In this document: positions 5,483-8,267 of the stretch, one piece after another
How the letters are laid out: each line of letters begins with the position of its first letter
Numbering within the stretch: position 1 is the stretch's first letter
The notes under the pieces: model-generated
Database searches by the model: none
The model's input: only the letters and a program-made list of their open reading frames with translations
What the model was told of the DNA's origin: nothing
Assembly: GCA_029856295.1 (NCBI GenBank)
Contig: JAHQWS010000079.1
Span: forward strand, 1 to 8,267
DNA from: Promethearchaeia archaeon
Lineage (GTDB): Archaea > Asgardarchaeota > Lokiarchaeia > Sigyniarchaeales > SOKP01
Reading direction: 5' to 3'
DNA length: 8,267 nucleotides
Translations under genes and position numbers: made by a program

Positions 5483-6766
5483 ATGACAGAAACTTCTAGT
5501 AATTCTTTAAGAGTTTCAAAAGCTTATTTTCGATACTTAGTATTTGTTTTAATACTAATTGAAATACTCGATGCTTACACAACAGCTTACCCTTTAGTCA
5601 TTCCTAGTAATATTATCGATGAGTTTTTAGCAGATATGGACCGAAATACAGCTCAAGCAATTTTTTCCATTGGTGCTGGTATTGCGACAATCGGGATGTA
5701 TTTTGTATTTGTCAATCAGTATATGGCTGATAGAATTGGACGAAAAAAAATATTAGCTTTTACTTGTTTTGGTATGGCATTTGCATCATTAATGATGATT
5801 CTTTCGACTAGCTTTATAATGTTCATCGTCTTTCTGTTTCTGCTGTATCTTTTTTTCAGCTCTGATATTTGGATGATTTATATAAATGAAGAATGTCCAG
5901 CTGATAAACGAGCAATTTGGGCCAATATTGTCGTATCTGGAGGGATTATTGGGGTCTTTTTATCTTCTATCCTTCGAGGAGTTTTTATCACGGAAACATC
6001 TCCAGTTGGAGCATGGAGGGGCTTATCGTGGTTTGCAGTAATCTTAGGGTTTATATGCACGATACTTGTTTTGTTCTCTCTAAAAGAAACATCGACTTAC
6101 TTAGAACATAAGGAAAGCGAGGCGAAAGAAAAGACACCATCGTTTACTGAGAATGTCAAAGCCTTATTTAAATCATCTAGAAAAACTGAATATATAGTGA
6201 TCTTATTTTTAGCTCTTACAAATGGCCTTAGTTATCTCTTTTGCATAGTTGGTCAGGAGTACATGAGAACCCAAGGAGGTTTAGCTGAAAGTCAAGTAAA
6301 TACTCTTGTTTTAATAACTGCAGCATTAATTTTAGCAGGATATATCACTTCCGGGATTACTGGCGATAAAATTGGCAGAAAATTTGTCCTCTATTTCTGG
6401 TCGTTATTATATCCTATATTCGTAATAATTCTTGTTACTTTGGTAATGGCAGGGATGGGAACAAACATCATTACTTGGCTATTTTTTGGGCTTATTTATG
6501 CAGCATGGTGGGGATTAATAGGTGCTATACGAATTGTAACAGTTGAAATTGTCCCAACTAATAAAAGAGGTACTGCTGGCGGCCTTAGAGGCTTTATTTC
6601 TGCCCTCGGCATTACAAGTGGATTACTCTTAGGAGGCATTGTTGTGTTTTTCTTAGGATTAGGAATGGCGTTTATACTCTTTTCAATACCGTTATTTATC
6701 AATATACCTTTGATCTATAAATTCATTAAGGAAACGAAAGGAGTAGATTTGGCCTCAATTAAATAA
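5483..6766 (+). CDS. Major facilitator superfamily transporter, sugar-porter/metabolite-symporter type
   Basis: This 427-residue membrane protein has about 12 hydrophobic helices in two six-helix halves separated by a charged cytoplasmic loop at residues about 201-235. The MFS signature between helices 2 and 3 reads ADRIGRKK (82-89), and its second-half counterpart is GDKIGRK (294-300). Further family marks are the E-x-C-P-A-D-K-R-A segment at 136-144, its repeat EIVPTNKRGTAGG at 355-367, WRGL at 178-181, and KETKG at 416-420 near the C-terminus, resembling the PETKG end of sugar porters. An aspartate (D30) in helix 1 is a candidate proton or substrate site. The substrate cannot be named; sugars or organic acids are plausible for this branch. 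The length is normal and the ATG start agrees with the promoter. It is flanked by terminators and appears monocistronic, converging with the PIN-ATPase gene 35 bp downstream. Confidence 0.92.
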   Translation: MTETSSNSLRVSKAYFRYLVFVLILIEILDAYTTAYPLVIPSNIIDEFLADMDRNTAQAIFSIGAGIATIGMYFVFVNQYMADRIGRKKILAFTCFGMAFASLMMILSTSFIMFIVFLFLLYLFFSSDIWMIYINEECPADKRAIWANIVVSGGIIGVFLSSILRGVFITETSPVGAWRGLSWFAVILGFICTILVLFSLKETSTYLEHKESEAKEKTPSFTENVKALFKSSRKTEYIVILFLALTNGLSYLFCIVGQEYMRTQGGLAESQVNTLVLITAALILAGYITSGITGDKIGRKFVLYFWSLLYPIFVIILVTLVMAGMGTNIITWLFFGLIYAAWWGLIGAIRIVTVEIVPTNKRGTAGGLRGFISALGITSGLLLGGIVVFFLGLGMAFILFSIPLFINIPLIYKFIKETKGVDLASIK

Positions 6767-6779
6767 TATTTAAAAATTC

Positions 6780-6789
6780 TTTTTTTTTT
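6780..6789 (+). terminator. T10 terminator of the MFS gene
   Basis: A run of ten T residues begins 14 bp after the MFS stop codon, within the 35-bp gap before the convergent PIN-ATPase gene. It is the longest T-run between genes in the window. On the minus strand, the A-run near 6772-6776 provides a shorter T-tract for the opposing gene. Confidence 0.55.
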
Positions 6790-6801
6790 ATTTAAAATTG
6801 T

Positions 6802-8267
6802 TTATTTAATTTTTCCATAAATTTTTTTATTCTTGTCTAATTCTTTAAGAATTTTTCTTCCTTCTTTATTCAATAATGAAATGTTTATTTCGCTTTTTCT
6901 ACTCAATGAGCCAGTAAATATTTGTTTTTCATCCGCATAAATTTCTACATTTTGACTGGCATAATCAGGATCAGCTTTTATGATAACCTTTTCTTTTTTT
7001 ACAATGACATCCAGTTCGATTTTTTCCTTTAGATTTTTACCCCGCTTACGCGGTAAAAATTCCTTAGAAAGATCAAAATCTTTAGTTGTTCTTTTTGCTT
7101 TTAATGGGTTGATAGGATTTATTACAACATCCTGTCCAAAAGAATAAATTTCAAAAGCAAGCTGACCGTTATCAAAATTTCTGACCTCAACCACCGGCCT
7201 AGCAAGATCTTTATCCCTAAATCCGTAAGGGACTTTTACTGTCATTTTTAAAATTAAAACAGAAGAGATATCGCCGCCTTGTATAAAAATTATGGTGTCA
7301 ATTATGGAAGGTATCATTCCAAGTTCGATCCTTCCTATAAATCTTTGGATCGCATCGATTGCAGAAGATGAATGAACCACACCAACCATACCTACACCGG
7401 ATAACCGGAAATCTGAATAGATTTTAAAATCTCCAAATACACGAACTTCATCGAAAATTGTAAAATCAGGTCTTACAAGTAATAGGATATCAGCTGAATT
7501 TTCGAGACTTCCCTCTAATTTGGTATACTGTGTAATTTCAGGTCTCACTTGCAAATCTCTTACACTTTCCAGAGTTTTAACCACTTTATCTTGCTCTAAA
7601 TAATAATTTGCTAAAGCCGCAGAGAACGTAGATTTGCCAGCTCCGGGTGATCCTGCGACTAGTATTCCTTCTGCTTTAGTGAGCCTCTTTTTAAGCCTCT
7701 TATCAATAGAATAATCGTTTAAAGTTAAACTTACAAGAGGCCGCACAGCGGTAATTTCTACATCAGTAGAAAACGGTGGTCTGGTAATAACGATTCTAAA
7801 CTCACGAAGTTGGGCAACTACAGCACCTTCCTTTTCTATCTCAATAAACGAATGATCATCCTCTCTGACGTTTTCAATAATTTCAAGGGCTATTTCTTCA
7901 ATTAATTGGGTTGATATCGGTTCTTCGGAAATTTTTTGTAAATGCCAATCGCCGGGCCGTCCTTTTTTAGCATACGGAGCTAAGTTTCGTTTAAGATGAA
8001 CACTCATTGTCTCATCATCAAAATAAGAAATCAGTTTAAGGGATTGCAGTAATATTTCTGTTTTATGTTTTTTTTCCCAGGCATATAGTACTTCTAAACC
8101 TTCAAATGCTCCTACATCCCCCTGAATTCTGTCTGCCGTGATTAATACCGCATTATTCTCACGCGCAGATTCTCGAATTAAGGCATCTAATTCTCCGCCG
8201 GGCGCCATTTTGATTTCTTGTCTTGTAGGGCGATTTCCAACTATATAAAGTGTAATTACTTCCTCAT
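6802..8267 (-). CDS. PIN-domain ATPase with C-terminal KH-like region (COG1855, PINA-like), 5' end missing
   Basis: The frame runs from the window edge to the stop at 6802 (about 487 residues visible). The ATG at 8208 is internal: 19 in-frame codons upstream continue the PIN domain with VGNRPTRQEI and no stop. Numbering from that ATG, the PIN end is GGELD (D8) and LITADRIQ (D26), acidic residues of the nuclease-type fold. A PilT/VirB11-type ATPase follows: Walker A GSPGAGKST at 186-194, Walker B TIFDE at 250-254, GMVGVVHSSS at 273-282, then DAIQRFIGRIELG at 285-297 and DLARPVVEV at 334-342, all strongly conserved in this family. A basic linker (KRGK near 388) leads to a C-terminal KH-like nucleic-acid-binding region at about 398-460. 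In Sulfolobus the relative PINA is described as a hexameric ATPase that works with Hjc and Hjm on Holliday junctions; a similar role here is inference. The gene is convergent with the MFS gene, and its promoter lies outside the window. Confidence 0.93.
   Translation of the reverse strand, partial: EEVITLYIVGNRPTRQEIKMAPGGELDALIRESARENNAVLITADRIQGDVGAFEGLEVLYAWEKKHKTEILLQSLKLISYFDDETMSVHLKRNLAPYAKKGRPGDWHLQKISEEPISTQLIEEIALEIIENVREDDHSFIEIEKEGAVVAQLREFRIVITRPPFSTDVEITAVRPLVSLTLNDYSIDKRLKKRLTKAEGILVAGSPGAGKSTFSAALANYYLEQDKVVKTLESVRDLQVRPEITQYTKLEGSLENSADILLLVRPDFTIFDEVRVFGDFKIYSDFRLSGVGMVGVVHSSSAIDAIQRFIGRIELGMIPSIIDTIIFIQGGDISSVLILKMTVKVPYGFRDKDLARPVVEVRNFDNGQLAFEIYSFGQDVVINPINPLKAKRTTKDFDLSKEFLPRKRGKNLKEKIELDVIVKKEKVIIKADPDYASQNVEIYADEKQIFTGSLSRKSEINISLLNKEGRKILKELDKNKKIYGKIK

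Noticed and set aside
5878..6702. Overlapping frames on both strands inside the MFS gene
   Set aside because: The MFS frame is continuous with both signature motifs, and the others show no recognisable domain or start signal.
8242..8249. Minus-strand TATA-like octamer before ATG 8208
   Set aside because: It lies inside coding sequence of the PIN domain, whose frame stays open to the window edge.

Overview
This AT-rich window reads as an archaeal chromosome segment. Three things support that: TATA-like boxes sit about 22-31 nt upstream of most gene starts, no start shows a Shine-Dalgarno sequence, and the right edge carries the archaeal PIN-ATPase-KH protein family (COG1855, PINA-like). The low GC content, the long lysine/glutamate-rich coiled-coil membrane protein and a sirtuin that looks like eukaryotic SIRT6/SIRT7 would fit an Asgard (Lokiarchaeia-like) genome. 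That last placement is inference and cannot be proven from this window.

Layout, left to right. (1) Positions 58-1536, plus strand: a cytoplasmic coiled-coil rod of about 400 residues ending in two membrane helices. (2) Positions 1610-3478 and 3493-4227, plus strand: a probable two-gene operon with a 14-bp gap, encoding an APC-superfamily amino-acid permease with an extra C-terminal membrane domain and a PHP-domain metal-dependent phosphoesterase. (3) Positions 4228-4522: a mostly non-coding interval holding T-rich tracts, a possible tiny minus-strand gene (4263-4379, perhaps frameshifted) and the sirtuin promoter. (4) Positions 4523-5284, plus: an NAD-dependent class IV-like sirtuin. (5) Positions 5285-5482: a T-rich terminator region followed by a duplicated TATA-like module. 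(6) Positions 5483-6766, plus: a 12-helix MFS transporter. (7) Positions 6802-8267, minus: the C-terminal part of the PIN-ATPase-KH protein. Its reading frame stays open to the window edge, so the gene begins outside.

The genes do not form one obvious pathway. Two are transporters, one (PHP) is probably co-transcribed with a transporter, one is a protein deacylase that could act on chromatin or metabolic enzymes, and one is a nucleic-acid-processing ATPase. I see no rRNA, tRNA, CRISPR array, transposase or phage module. The points most worth a second look are the SIRT6/7-like sirtuin, the consistent leaderless promoter geometry, the possible small leaderless gene opposite the PHP/sirtuin gap, the extended permease paired with a PHP enzyme, and the coiled-coil rod with a membrane hairpin.
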